Source of the DNA: Spartinivicinus ruber
GTDB lineage: Bacteria; Pseudomonadota; Gammaproteobacteria; Pseudomonadales; Zooshikellaceae
DNA length: 64,000 nucleotides
Assembly (NCBI RefSeq): GCF_011009015.1
Contig: NZ_CP048878.1
Span: 2,517,001-2,581,000 of the forward strand
Direction: 5' to 3'
Shown: piece after piece, positions 40,175 to 48,937 of the stretch
How the letters are laid out: each line of letters starts with the position of its first letter
How positions within the stretch are numbered: the first letter of the stretch is position 1
Notes under the pieces: generated by a model
Databases searched by the model: none
The model's input: only the letters and a program-made list of their open reading frames with translations
What the model was told of the DNA's origin: nothing
Program-made: the position numbers and the translations under genes

Positions 40175-41131
40175 TTAGCCTAGCTGAGCCAATTGTTTTT
40201 CAAGTTTGACTTGGTCTGCCGCAAAGTTTCGAATGCCTTCAGCCAGTTTTTCAGTAGCCATAGCATCTTCATTCATATCCCAGCGGAATTGCTGTTCGCT
40301 AACGGCATACTTTTCGTATTGGGCACCGCAATTCTCTGCATTCAGTTTTCTTTCTAGTGGATCTTCAGTCGCTTCTAGCTCAGCCAGTAACTGTGGGCTG
40401 ATAGTGAGACGGTCACAGCCTGCCAGTTGTTGTATTTCACCGATATTACGGAAGCTGGCACCCATCACCACTGTGTTGTAACCAAACTGCTTGTAGTAGT
40501 TATAAATTTGGGTAACTGATAAAACCCCTGGATCTTCATGAGCAGAGTAATGGTCTTTGCCTGAGACTTTTTTATACCAGTCCAAAATACGACCAACAAA
40601 AGGTGAAATTAGGAACGCTCCTGCATCTGCGCAAGCGGCTGCTTGGGCAAAACTAAACATCAGTGTTAGGTTGCACTCAATACCTTCTTTTTCTAATACC
40701 CGAGCGGCTTCGATACCTTCCCAGGTAGAGGCAATTTTGATCAGGATGCGTTCTTTATCAATACCGGCTACTTGATATAAGTCAATCAGTTGTTTGGCTT
40801 TGTTGATGGAGGCTTGGGTATCAAATGAAAGCCTTGCATCTACTTCTGTGGAAATACGACCAGGAATCACTTTTAGAATTTCACAGCCAATGGAAACTGC
40901 CAGTTTATCAACAGTATTGGCCAGCATTTCCTGATTGTTGCCTCCTCGCTGTTTAGCCCACTGAATAGCTTCTTTAAGTAGTGGTTGATATCGAGGTAAA
41001 GCAGCGGCTTTCAATAGCAGCGAAGGGTTGGTGGTCGCGTCAACTGGTTGATAACGTTTAATCGCTTCTATATCACCTGTATCTGCTACAACCGTTGTCA
41101 TTGTTTTAAGCTGAGCTAGTTGGTTACTCAT
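40175..41131 (-). CDS. tal: Transaldolase
   Basis: 318 residues, type I transaldolase of the pentose phosphate pathway (TalB class). [13 protein letters not shown] and the Schiff-base lysine in [14 protein letters not shown] are present, as are NLTLMFSF and ISPFVGRI. Length matches TalB. It is isolated between the STAS gene and dusA. Confidence 0.95.
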   Translation of the reverse strand: MSNQLAQLKTMTTVVADTGDIEAIKRYQPVDATTNPSLLLKAAALPRYQPLLKEAIQWAKQRGGNNQEMLANTVDKLAVSIGCEILKVIPGRISTEVDARLSFDTQASINKAKQLIDLYQVAGIDKERILIKIASTWEGIEAARVLEKEGIECNLTLMFSFAQAAACADAGAFLISPFVGRILDWYKKVSGKDHYSAHEDPGVLSVTQIYNYYKQFGYNTVVMGASFRNIGEIQQLAGCDRLTISPQLLAELEATEDPLERKLNAENCGAQYEKYAVSEQQFRWDMNEDAMATEKLAEGIRNFAADQVKLEKQLAQLG

Positions 41132-41232
41132 AAAATACCTAGTGTTTTCAAATGACTTATTTATTTGAGTTGCTCATTAACTGACTCTATTTATCATAAC
41201 ATGGACTAAGCCTGAATATTTATAAAGTTAGG

Positions 41233-42231
41233 CTATGTAAGAGAAAGTTCTGTGCACTTGCTTAAGGCGGTTTTCAATACATCAATTGAGGCATTTGGTT
41301 TGTGGGTGTTTTCGCTTAAGTGGCGCCTGAACAGCCGTGCACCAGGTAAACCTTGGAATAAACCCAAAATATGTCGTGTCAGGTGGTGTAGCCTGGTACC
41401 AGTAGCCATCTGCTGTTCTATATAAGGAATAAATTGTTCTATGACCTGGTGGCGGTTTGGCGCTGGTTTTTTGCATTGATAAAGTAATTTATCAACATCT
41501 GCTAATAGGTAAGGTGTTTGATAAGCTGCTCGGCCTACCATCACCCCATCCACATGAATAAGGTGCTCCTGAACCTGGCCTAGGGTGGTGATTCCGCCAT
41601 TGATAATGATGCTTAGACTAGGAAATAGTGACTTGAGTTGATAAACCCAATCATACTTCAGTGGTGGAATTTCTCGGTTCTCTTTAGGAGAAAGGCCTTC
41701 CAAGATGGCAATCCGAGCATGGACAATGAAGGTGTCACAGCCAGTTTCAGCTATCGTTGAAACAAACTCAACAAGCTGCTCAAAAGACTCCTGGCCATTA
41801 ATTCCAATCCGGTGTTTAACAGTAACAGGCACTGAACAAGCGTCTTGCATAGCTTTAATGCAGTCAGCTACCGTTTTCGGCTCAGCCATCAGGCAGGCAC
41901 CAATGCGCCCATTTTGGACTCGGTCACTGGGGCAGCCAACATTTAAATTAACCTCATCATAGCCCCATTCTTCAGCGATTTTGGCGCACTTAGCCAGTTC
42001 ATCTGGTTCATGGCCCCCTAGCTGGATAGCTAGGGGGTGTTCTTCAGCATTAAAGTCTAAAAAACGTTGACGATCTCCATGAAGAATGGCTCCTGTGGTC
42101 ACCATTTCAGTATACAGCAGGCTGTGCTTAGAAATTAAACGAAGAAAATAGCGTGCATGACGATCCGTCCAATCCATCATGGGTGCAACGGCAAAAGTTC
42201 GGTTCAAGGTTTTACTGCTTTTCGTTTGCAT
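41233..42231 (-). CDS. dusA: tRNA-dihydrouridine(20/20a) synthase DusA
   Basis: 332 residues, FMN enzyme reducing U20/U20a in tRNA. FAVAPMMDWTDRHARYFLR, LQLGGHEPDELA, VNLNVGCPSDRVQNG (catalytic Cys) and VKHRIGIN are all canonical. Its 5' end abuts a prophage integrase. The 5' end of dusA is a known integration target, so the first codons may have been supplied by the phage attachment site while keeping the frame open. Confidence 0.95.
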   Translation of the reverse strand: MQTKSSKTLNRTFAVAPMMDWTDRHARYFLRLISKHSLLYTEMVTTGAILHGDRQRFLDFNAEEHPLAIQLGGHEPDELAKCAKIAEEWGYDEVNLNVGCPSDRVQNGRIGACLMAEPKTVADCIKAMQDACSVPVTVKHRIGINGQESFEQLVEFVSTIAETGCDTFIVHARIAILEGLSPKENREIPPLKYDWVYQLKSLFPSLSIIINGGITTLGQVQEHLIHVDGVMVGRAAYQTPYLLADVDKLLYQCKKPAPNRHQVIEQFIPYIEQQMATGTRLHHLTRHILGLFQGLPGARLFRRHLSENTHKPNASIDVLKTALSKCTELSLT

Positions 42232-42240
42232 TTCAATAAG
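42150..42240. other. Candidate left attachment region within the start of dusA
   Basis: The dusA codons for MMDWTDRHA and the bases up to the ATG are the region used by dusA-targeting integrases. The integrase gene starts about 130 bases away, in the opposite direction. The core repeat cannot be defined without the other prophage end. Confidence 0.4.
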
Positions 42241-42308
42241 TTAGCTATCTTAAATTATTCAAACAGTTGACTAAAAAGTCTCAGAAAATCGCTGTTTTTC
42301 ACCCTTCG

Positions 42309-42345
42309 GTGTACCATTTAGTGTACCATATAAGAAATGGTACAC
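42309..42345. repeat. Three copies of GTGTACCAT upstream of int
   Basis: GTGTACCATTT at 42309-42319, GTGTACCAT at 42321-42329 and the inverted AAATGGTACAC at 42335-42345. They sit 19 bases before the integrase start. Likely a binding site for the integrase (arm sites), an excisionase or a repressor. Confidence 0.6.
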
Positions 42346-42363
42346 CGCTACGAGGCTGATTAA

Positions 42364-43413
42364 ATGTTGACCATTGTAAAGCGTCCACGTGCAAATGGAA
42401 ATGTCGCTTATCGGGCCGTGGTGAGAGTAAAGTGGAAAGGCAAGATTGTCTATTCTGAATCGCGCACTTTTGACCGGGAAAGGCTGGCCAAAGCTTGGGG
42501 GAAGAAGCGGGAATTAGAGCTTCAGACTACGGATGGTATTGAAAAACTGAAGGTAGCCAAGGTCACGGTTGCAGAGTTGATTGAACGCTACATCCAAGAA
42601 GTTGACCCAATTAAGCGATTAGGGCGAAGCAAGCGTTATACCTTGGAGCAGTTGAGATGTTCTGATCTTGGTAGGAAATCAGCGGTAGAGCTAACTAGCA
42701 GTGATGTAATCGATCATTGCAAGATTCGTCAGTCTGAAGGAGCAGGTCCGGCTACGGTTAGCCAGGATGTGACTTACCTAAGAACCATATTCAGCCTTTG
42801 CCAAGCAGCATGGGGGATGCCTATTACCTCAGGTGCGATTGATGCTGCAAGACCAGTACTTAATCAGTTGGGGCTTATCGGTAAATCGAGTCGACGTGAT
42901 CGACGAGTTACACCCGACGAAATCAATCAGTTGTCAGCAGCCTTTAAAGAAAGATTCTCAAATCGACAAGCAAATATTCCAATGAGTGATATTTTTGAAT
43001 TTGCTATCGAAACGGCTATGCGGCAAAACGAAATCTGCAGCTTGCGCTGGGAAGACCTGAATCTGGACAAGAAAACGATTGTTATCCGTGAGCGGAAAGA
43101 TCCAAAAAATAAACACAACAATCACCAGGAAGTGCCGCTGTTGGGTAAGGCATTGGGTATTGTTCTCAAACAACCCCAGGTGTCGGATCTGATTTTTCCC
43201 TATAACTCTAAATCTGTAGGGGCTGCCTTTACACGTGTGGTGCGGAGTTTGGGTATACACGACTTACGTTTTCATGACCTTCGTCATGAGGCAGCGAGTA
43301 GGCTCTTTGAGCAGGGATATGATATTCAGGAAGTGGCATTGGTGACTGGGCATAAGGACTGGAACATGCTACGTCGGTACACTCAGATTAAACCGGAATC
43401 GTTACATCGCTAG
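42364..43413 (+). CDS. int: Phage tyrosine integrase
   Basis: 349 residues. N-terminal arm-binding part, a SAM-like core-binding domain (VAELIERYIQEVDPIKRLG), then the catalytic domain. Catalytic residues are visible: Arg in ETAMRQNEICSLRW, H-x-x-R in FHDLRHEAASRL, His in VTGHKDW and nucleophile Tyr339 in LRRYTQIKP. GAGG precedes the ATG. It faces away from dusA and converges with the PrtN-like gene. Confidence 0.94.
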   Translation: MLTIVKRPRANGNVAYRAVVRVKWKGKIVYSESRTFDRERLAKAWGKKRELELQTTDGIEKLKVAKVTVAELIERYIQEVDPIKRLGRSKRYTLEQLRCSDLGRKSAVELTSSDVIDHCKIRQSEGAGPATVSQDVTYLRTIFSLCQAAWGMPITSGAIDAARPVLNQLGLIGKSSRRDRRVTPDEINQLSAAFKERFSNRQANIPMSDIFEFAIETAMRQNEICSLRWEDLNLDKKTIVIRERKDPKNKHNNHQEVPLLGKALGIVLKQPQVSDLIFPYNSKSVGAAFTRVVRSLGIHDLRFHDLRHEAASRLFEQGYDIQEVALVTGHKDWNMLRRYTQIKPESLHR

Positions 43414-43428
43414 CGGAAACCCGCTAGC
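43409..43428. terminator. Hairpin between int and the PrtN-like gene
   Basis: GCTAGCGG, loop AAAC, CCGCTAGC: a perfect 8-bp stem that overlaps both stop codons. It probably ends both convergent transcripts, although the T tract is weak. Its sequence closely resembles the replication iterons at 50295-50491. Confidence 0.6.
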
Positions 43429-43657
43429 AATTCATTTTGTCCCATTCACTTTGGGCATGTTTTTGTTGCTCTTCAATATAATGAGCTAAATCCTCAATAT
43501 GCACCATACGTGGGGCTTTATTCGTTTTACCTACCCGAAAGGTATTAAACGGCAATTGATGAGTACTAGCACGGTAATTAGCCGTTTGTGGCGTTAATCC
43601 TAAATATTTTTCACACACTTCATTGAGAGGGATAACAGTGGTACCATACTCAGCCAT
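43424..43657 (-). CDS. PrtN-like (pyocin activator family) DNA-binding protein
   Basis: 77 residues with TTVIPLNEVCEKYLGLTP, TFRVGKTNKAPRMVHIEDLAHYIEEQQ, the pattern of the pyocin activator PrtN family. These are small winged-helix-like regulators. Next to an integrase such proteins may instead act as excisionase. The IS1595 copy inserted about 25 bases upstream of its start, possibly separating it from its promoter. Confidence 0.75.
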   Translation of the reverse strand: MAEYGTTVIPLNEVCEKYLGLTPQTANYRASTHQLPFNTFRVGKTNKAPRMVHIEDLAHYIEEQQKHAQSEWDKMNC

Positions 43658-43682
43658 TAATAATAAAACGGTATTAAATTTA

Positions 43683-44713
43683 CCTAATTATCATCATACC
43701 TAAGCTATATTTAGTAGCTTACCTGGTAGTGGAGGTGTTCTCAGTGCTACAAATGCTAGCCTAGGAATAAATTCTACTAAGCTAAATCTTCGATTAAATC
43801 GATACTGAAATTCAGCAAGATAACGTTGTGCATATTTAGCGCGAATAGCATGATAAGTGCTACGTAAAGCACTTTTTAAGTTTCCAAGGATGGTGTTAAC
43901 CCAATAAAATTCAGGTTCCTCTACTGATGCACGACCACCACCGCATACAATTTTATCATGAAGACAACCTGCTTCTATGACACCATTAAAACAGGCCAGT
44001 CCATCGGAGATTACGGTACTGCCCTTGGCCAAATTCTGCCTACTCCAAGCCGTTATCTCTTCTTTATTAAACCCTTTTAAAATGCTCAGTTTAATTCGTG
44101 TCGGTTGACCTTGTTTTGTTGTTTCTACGGCTGCTACAAAAGGTATTTTCCCATCTGCTCCCCTACCTCTTTTGCAACCTGTACGCTCGCCACCAAGATA
44201 GGCATCATCAATTTCAATAAAACCCGACAATTGCTTGGTGCCTTCTCTTTCTTGCATCACTTTCATGAGCTTATGTTTCATTCTCCAGGCAGCTTGATAG
44301 GAAATACCTAAATGGCGATGTAATTCTATGGCTGATATACCTTTTTTGTCTTGGGAGATCAAATACATCCCTTGGAACCAAGTCTTTAATGGTAATTTGG
44401 TTGATTCAAAGATAGTACCTGCAGTTACAGATGTTTGCTGGTGACATTTATAGCACTGCTGAAGCTTTCTAGTAGTGAGTTGACAGCATTTGTCGTATCC
44501 ACAATTGGGGCACTGAAAACCTTCTGGCCATCGCAATTTGTATAAGGTATTAAAGCATTGTTCTTCTGTACCATATTGTTTGAGAAACTCGTTTAAACTC
44601 AGGCCTTTTTGAAATTGAACTTTGTTGATAGCCATTATTTATACCTTCTCAATTAAGTTTCCATACTGTTCAAATATACAGCAGTTGATGGCTTAGGTAT
44701 AGTGATAATTAGG
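43683..44713 (-). mobile_element. IS1595-family insertion sequence, copy 2 (1031 bp)
   Basis: Same terminal repeats and length as the copy at 31177, in reverse orientation. Flanked by the 8-base duplication TAAATTTA at 43675-43682 and 44714-44721. It sits in the prophage left operon between the PrtN-like gene and a 57-residue gene. Confidence 0.93.
43700..44635 (-). CDS. IS1595-family transposase (ISXO2-like), copy 2
   Basis: 311 residues, identical in protein sequence to the first copy. Zinc ribbon, EIDDAYLGGERTG and VISDGLACFNG are intact, so this element could be active. Confidence 0.93.
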   Translation of the reverse strand: MAINKVQFQKGLSLNEFLKQYGTEEQCFNTLYKLRWPEGFQCPNCGYDKCCQLTTRKLQQCYKCHQQTSVTAGTIFESTKLPLKTWFQGMYLISQDKKGISAIELHRHLGISYQAAWRMKHKLMKVMQEREGTKQLSGFIEIDDAYLGGERTGCKRGRGADGKIPFVAAVETTKQGQPTRIKLSILKGFNKEEITAWSRQNLAKGSTVISDGLACFNGVIEAGCLHDKIVCGGGRASVEEPEFYWVNTILGNLKSALRSTYHAIRAKYAQRYLAEFQYRFNRRFSLVEFIPRLAFVALRTPPLPGKLLNIA

Positions 44714-44755
44714 TAAATTTAAAAGTCATTGCTGCTTTCCTTCCTTAAATGATGC

Positions 44756-44929
44756 TTAATGATTACTGTTTTGCACAGAAGCCATCATTTTTGAAATAGC
44801 TTTATTAGCAATCGATGCTGAAATTTCCATTTGACCGACAGCGTATGCCCTACCAAAAGCTTTCATAAGGTCATAGTCGTGTTTTATATCGATGCGAATA
44901 ACGCATTCGCGGGGCCTCCATTTTTTCAT
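44756..44929 (-). CDS. Small phage protein (57 residues)
   Basis: A continuous frame reading MKKWRPRECVIRIDIKHDYD at the start and ending SVQNSNH. AAGGA lies about 9 bases before its ATG (CAT at 44927-44929). It sits in the leftward operon between IS copy 2 and the next small gene. Family not recognised; the ribosome site and operon position argue that it is real. Confidence 0.6.
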   Translation of the reverse strand: MKKWRPRECVIRIDIKHDYDLMKAFGRAYAVGQMEISASIANKAISKMMASVQNSNH

Positions 44930-44963
44930 GACTCTATTCCTTAACTTATTTTTAATTAGGCTA

Positions 44964-45194
44964 TTATTTGGCAGTGTTAATCGAGCATATATCTAGTTTT
45001 AAAATTTTTAGCCGATGCTCCAACACACGCTCAATACAATTAACTATTCGATTGAGTTCCTCATGACCTCTGTATTCGATAATGTCGTTAAAATCAATGT
45101 CGCCATAGTGGGTTTTAATGATAAAACCAGTTTGCATATCAGGGACCTGTTTGGCTAACGCATATTCCACTTCTTCAATTGTATTGAGGCTCAT
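44964..45194 (-). CDS. Small phage protein of unknown function
   Basis: 76 residues from ATG 45194 (MSLNTIEEVEYALAKQVPD), which follows AGGACAGG. Mixed alpha/beta pattern with THYGDIDFNDIIEYRG. The longer frame to 45260 overlaps the next gene's end. Part of the leftward recombination operon. Confidence 0.6.
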   Translation of the reverse strand: MSLNTIEEVEYALAKQVPDMQTGFIIKTHYGDIDFNDIIEYRGHEELNRIVNCIERVLEHRLKILKLDICSINTAK

Positions 45195-45262
45195 TTTCCT
45201 GTCCTTAGTTTTGAAGCTATTGAAAGGGTTTAGCGACTGCAAACTGCTAAACAAATACATAA

Positions 45263-45601
45263 TTAATTTAATCGCTTAAACATTCGTGACTCTATAGTTT
45301 GTAGATCTAATTCACGTTGGTCAGGGTCATTTTTAAGTAAATCACCATCTTCTGTGGACCATAAAACATCTTGCATCGGATCTTCTTCAGGTACTACCAA
45401 TTTGATCGCCGGTGTGATTTTTACAGGATCTTCATCCTCAGTATTAAGCATATTTATTTTTAACTGTAAGGTAACTGAACCTGTCTTTTTGGTTTTTCTA
45501 ACAGCTTTAACCACTTTGGTTATTTTCTCAGTTAATTCTGCATCCAGACAGCCTTTGCTTAGCTCTGCAACGGTTCTGCTAAAAGGTGTATTATCATTCA
45601 T
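45263..45601 (-). CDS. Phage protein of unknown function next to recT
   Basis: 112 residues, acidic, with TVAELSKGCLDAELTEKIT and GSVTLQLKINML. Small proteins of this look often accompany RecT in phage operons, but I cannot name a function. 57 bases downstream of recT. Confidence 0.65.
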   Translation of the reverse strand: MNDNTPFSRTVAELSKGCLDAELTEKITKVVKAVRKTKKTGSVTLQLKINMLNTEDEDPVKITPAIKLVVPEEDPMQDVLWSTEDGDLLKNDPDQRELDLQTIESRMFKRLN

Positions 45602-45658
45602 TATTTGTTTAGTCCTAAAATTGTTTAAGGAGGGAACTAAAGCAGATCTTGTTTTATA

Positions 45659-46525
45659 TTATTGATTTACAACTTCCCCGGTTTCAGTATCCACAAATTC
45701 CTTTTTATCTTCAGTCTCGTTGCTAAATTCACCTTCGAAAACATTGACCTCATCAAACATGGTTTGATGGTCTTGGCTTTCACCGCTATGGGCTTGCTCT
45801 TCCAAGGTCACTGCTTTTTGCATTTCGACACTAACAGGCAGGTATTTAAATAAACGACGGATGACGGTTTTCTTGGCCATTTCTTCATAGTGGGTTTTCC
45901 AGGGACCAGAGTCAGCGGCTTTGGATTGACGACGGACTTCGTCTACTTCAGGCTTCCACATCACCTCAATCTGGTGGCCGCCGTCTTTTAATTTGGCCAG
46001 GGCATAAACACCCAGCATGCTACCGCGATTTAGGGTGTCACTGGTGGGTACATGGTGCAGGCGTTCTTCCAGACCATAAGCAAAATCAAATTCGTCACCT
46101 TCATACACCGCATGCGCTTGTAAGGAAATAATCTGGCCTGAGCGACGGGCTAGGTCGATCATACCGCGATAGCCGACAATAAACTGTACATCCACGCGAT
46201 TTTCACGACGATTGCGAAAGGGTATAAGGTAGGAGTGGCCTAATCCTGAACCGACCTCTAAACCCAGTTGAGCCGATTGCACAATGGCACCGAATAAGGA
46301 AAGGGGATCACATTCACCCAGCATTTTATTTTTACGAATTTCAGTCAAGGCAATCCGGGACATCCGCTCGGGTGTCATGTGCTTAGGTAAAGCCGCCTGA
46401 ATTTGATTGAGAAACCGCTTGTCTTTCAACATGCCATCAATAGTGGTAGGTAATGGCTTTTTATTGGGAACTTGGCTTATGGGTTGCTGGTTAAGTGCTT
46501 GGGCAATTTGTTGGCTTCTACTCAT
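45659..46525 (-). CDS. recT: RecT single-strand annealing protein
   Basis: 288 residues. TPERMSRIALTEIRKNKML, CDPLSLFGAIVQSAQLGLEVG, GLGHSYLIPF and VQFIVGYRGMIDLARRSG are RecT signature blocks. It anneals single strands made by the partner exonuclease encoded just upstream. The C-terminal 40 residues are acidic, as in many RecT/Beta proteins. Confidence 0.94.
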   Translation of the reverse strand: MSRSQQIAQALNQQPISQVPNKKPLPTTIDGMLKDKRFLNQIQAALPKHMTPERMSRIALTEIRKNKMLGECDPLSLFGAIVQSAQLGLEVGSGLGHSYLIPFRNRRENRVDVQFIVGYRGMIDLARRSGQIISLQAHAVYEGDEFDFAYGLEERLHHVPTSDTLNRGSMLGVYALAKLKDGGHQIEVMWKPEVDEVRRQSKAADSGPWKTHYEEMAKKTVIRRLFKYLPVSVEMQKAVTLEEQAHSGESQDHQTMFDEVNVFEGEFSNETEDKKEFVDTETGEVVNQ

Positions 46526-46585
46526 CGTCTTGTCCTTTGGCGGTGTGGCGTTTCCTGTTTTAACCCTAGTTATGAGGGGCTTTTG

Positions 46586-47587
46586 TTAAAGGCGAAATAC
46601 CCGGCTTTCGCTTGTTTTAGTAAATTTTTTCGCGAGTGTTGGATGGGTTGCTTTAAAACCTTTGCCATCGAATCGGCTGGCGTTTTGCAATTTCCAAGTA
46701 GCCAATTTAGAACCGTGGTTATCAATTAAAATAGCGGCTTCACCCAGGCATTTTTTTATTTTGGTTTCGTGTACGTCGGCTAGTTTTTCGAGAGCCTTAA
46801 TTTTACTTTTCAGTTCTTTTAATTTTTCAATAGACACTTGCGTTTCGCGGTCAGCTAAAATCGATTGGCCATTATCCTTTTTGAAAAATTCATTCACTTC
46901 ATTTAAGGCCGTTGGTTCAGGGGGTACACCCGCAATGACATGATCAAACCAGAATTGGCGAGCGCGTTTGATCATCATGGTTTCGACTTGTTGGTTACGC
47001 TCAACCCGGTATTGCAAATATTGTTGACCGCCCTTTAATAATGCCACATCACAAATATCAGCATTTAAGACAGCCAGATACCAAGTGCATTGCAGCCAAT
47101 AAGAGTGGGGAATTTCGTCGGTGTTTTCTTCCCCCCATTCTTTAGCAAAAGGACTCGCAGTTTTGCACTCTAATAAATGTTTGGAGCGAATTTCATTTTT
47201 AACGACCGGTGCTTTACCATTTTGCCAAATAATTCGGTCAATATTGGCAGCCATCCAGGGCATGTCTGCATGGTGAATGATACGATTGATCCGTTGTACT
47301 TTATGGCCTGTACGCTTGGTATATTCCTGGGCAACCACCGGTTCTAGTTGAGTTCCCCAATAAGCAGCCTCACCTGCTTGATCGGGACCTGCTTCGCCAA
47401 CTTTTTCCTTCCATACTTGCAGTGGGGTTTTATAGGGATTTAACCCTAAAATAGCACCGATATCTGAACCACCCATACCCATCCGACGATTAAAGTGCCA
47501 GGCTTCTTCTTCTGACATTTCAACTACATTATGCTGTGCTGCCAGGGCCGTGACATATTCGTCATGAATTTTTGCGTCAATATCCAT
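46586..47587 (-). CDS. YqaJ-type phage exonuclease
   Basis: About 333 residues. RRMGMGGSDIGAILGLNPYKTP and the active site LLECKTASP (E-x-K) with upstream AYWGTQLEPVVAQEY mark the YqaJ/lambda-exonuclease PD-(D/E)XK family. GGAGAAG lies before ATG 47587; longer in-frame starts overlap the preceding gene. It supplies 3' overhangs for RecT. Confidence 0.92.
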   Translation of the reverse strand: MDIDAKIHDEYVTALAAQHNVVEMSEEEAWHFNRRMGMGGSDIGAILGLNPYKTPLQVWKEKVGEAGPDQAGEAAYWGTQLEPVVAQEYTKRTGHKVQRINRIIHHADMPWMAANIDRIIWQNGKAPVVKNEIRSKHLLECKTASPFAKEWGEENTDEIPHSYWLQCTWYLAVLNADICDVALLKGGQQYLQYRVERNQQVETMMIKRARQFWFDHVIAGVPPEPTALNEVNEFFKKDNGQSILADRETQVSIEKLKELKSKIKALEKLADVHETKIKKCLGEAAILIDNHGSKLATWKLQNASRFDGKGFKATHPTLAKKFTKTSESRVFRL

Positions 47588-47588
47588 T

Positions 47589-47915
47589 TTAATCTTCTCC
47601 ATGAATAACACATGCCAGTTCGAAAGCTGATTCAATTAATAATTGGCGGTATTGATTGAGTACTTTATTTAATTCTTTTGGGTTATTGGTATGGCATGCC
47701 ATTTGTTTAGTAATGTCAGTAAATTGATTTGTATCAGCGGCATGGTCATACACATCATCAAATGTCCAGGTTTGATCGAAAAGGGTGACTGGAGTATCGT
47801 TTAATAATTCTTTTGCCGTTTGTTTAATATCAATTTCTTTGGCTAAAAAGGCTTTTTCCAGTTGTTCCTCTTTTCGGTAATAGCGGTCTAAGTCCGCCAT
47901 AACGCGGCATTGCAT
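47589..47915 (-). CDS. Phage protein of unknown function
   Basis: 108 residues, helical and acidic, containing DLDRYYRKEEQLEKAF and TWTFDDVYDHAADTNQF. GGAGAATATT precedes ATG 47915. Lies 1 base before the exonuclease gene and so is co-translated with it. No family recognised. Confidence 0.65.
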   Translation of the reverse strand: MQCRVMADLDRYYRKEEQLEKAFLAKEIDIKQTAKELLNDTPVTLFDQTWTFDDVYDHAADTNQFTDITKQMACHTNNPKELNKVLNQYRQLLIESAFELACVIHGED

Positions 47916-47925
47916 AATATTCTCC

Positions 47926-48111
47926 TTATATTTTTATTATCGGTAGCGGGAATTTAATTGGCTGACCTGAAGTTCTATAAGTTTGCCAATATTTTTCCTG
48001 CCGTTTTTTGTAAGCATTTAATCGGTCTTTATTGGTAGCTGCCCGGTTGGGGGTTGCCATGTGTATAGATACTGTGAAGGTCGTACGCCTGCTGTGTTTC
48101 TTTCTGCGCAT
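47926..48111 (-). CDS. Small basic phage protein
   Basis: 61 residues, rich in Lys/Arg (MRRKKHSRRTTF), ending FPLPIIKI. GAGAGGG lies upstream of ATG 48111. First gene of the leftward operon, directly after the putative leftward promoter. Role unknown; early small basic proteins can be antiterminators or inhibitors, but nothing here proves that. Confidence 0.5.
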   Translation of the reverse strand: MRRKKHSRRTTFTVSIHMATPNRAATNKDRLNAYKKRQEKYWQTYRTSGQPIKFPLPIIKI

Positions 48112-48169
48112 GAGGTGATCCCTCTCAATGGATAGAGAAGATAAAGTATTCTTAACTTCTTTAGATATA

Positions 48170-48198
48170 AATTTAAGTTAACTTTAATTTGTAGTCAA
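48170..48198 (-). promoter_or_regulatory. Leftward early promoter with embedded operator
   Basis: On the minus strand TTGACT (48193-48198) and TAAATT (48170-48175) are separated by 17 bases. The perfect palindrome AAGTTAACTT (48175-48184) lies in the spacer and touches the -10 box. The same half-site recurs beside the repressor gene, so this is a good candidate for the repressed PL-type promoter. Confidence 0.65.
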
Positions 48199-48287
48199 GA
48201 GGGGATTTGAAGAAAACTTTATTTTTGTTCGAGGAAAGTTAAGCTCACAGAGCTGTGAGCCTTAATCAAACTTAAGTGAAAGGGTTG

Positions 48288-48914
48288 TTAAACTAGGGTG
48301 ACAGATGAAATAACAACACCAAAGATATCTGGCGCATCAATTTCAATGAGCTGTTCAGGCCAGTTGGGGTTAGCTGGTTTAAGAAATAGCCTTGTCCCTT
48401 CTTGTATAAGTTGTCTAAGAACAGCTTCACCTGACGCTTTTGCCACTACATAAGATCCATTTTTAAAAGGTTTCTCTGGATCTACGTAAATCATCTCTCC
48501 TTCATCAAACTTAGGAGCCATGCTGATACCTGAGACTGGCAAGATGAATGTACTTTCACTGCATGGAGTAATTGATGGGTAAGTGGGCGCACCGTCAATA
48601 GGTAACTTTTTAATTGAGCCAGCTTCATTAAGCTGCTCCCATGAGATAAGTGGATAAACACCTGTTACTGGTGGTCCAGGTATCACCATTGGTTTTTCTG
48701 GTGTTAGTTGCTCATTACCAGTCAGAAGCCACTCTGGACTGCACTGCAAAGCTCTAGCCAATGCAAATAGGTTCTCTCCTTTAGAGCCTTTGGTATCTCC
48801 TTTTTCAAGCTGACTTATAGCTGCACCAGATACACCCACTTCTTTGCCCAGTGCGTTTTGAGTCATTTCTAACTCTTTTCTTCGTGCTTTTAGCCTTTCG
48901 CCAAAGCTAGTCAT
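48288..48914 (-). CDS. CI-type phage repressor (HTH plus S24 peptidase)
   Basis: 208 residues. N-terminal helix-turn-helix (MTQNALGKEVGVSGAAISQLE), then a LexA-like self-cleavage domain with Ser131 in VSGISMAPKF and Lys159 in YVVAKASGEA. Ala98-Gly99 in NEAGSIKK is a suitable cleavage site. RecA-stimulated cleavage would induce the prophage. GAGAG precedes the ATG. Divergent from the Cro-like gene across an operator array. Confidence 0.92.
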   Translation of the reverse strand: MTSFGERLKARRKELEMTQNALGKEVGVSGAAISQLEKGDTKGSKGENLFALARALQCSPEWLLTGNEQLTPEKPMVIPGPPVTGVYPLISWEQLNEAGSIKKLPIDGAPTYPSITPCSESTFILPVSGISMAPKFDEGEMIYVDPEKPFKNGSYVVAKASGEAVLRQLIQEGTRLFLKPANPNWPEQLIEIDAPDIFGVVISSVTLV

Positions 48915-48937
48915 AGCTTATCTCTCAACGGGTTTTT

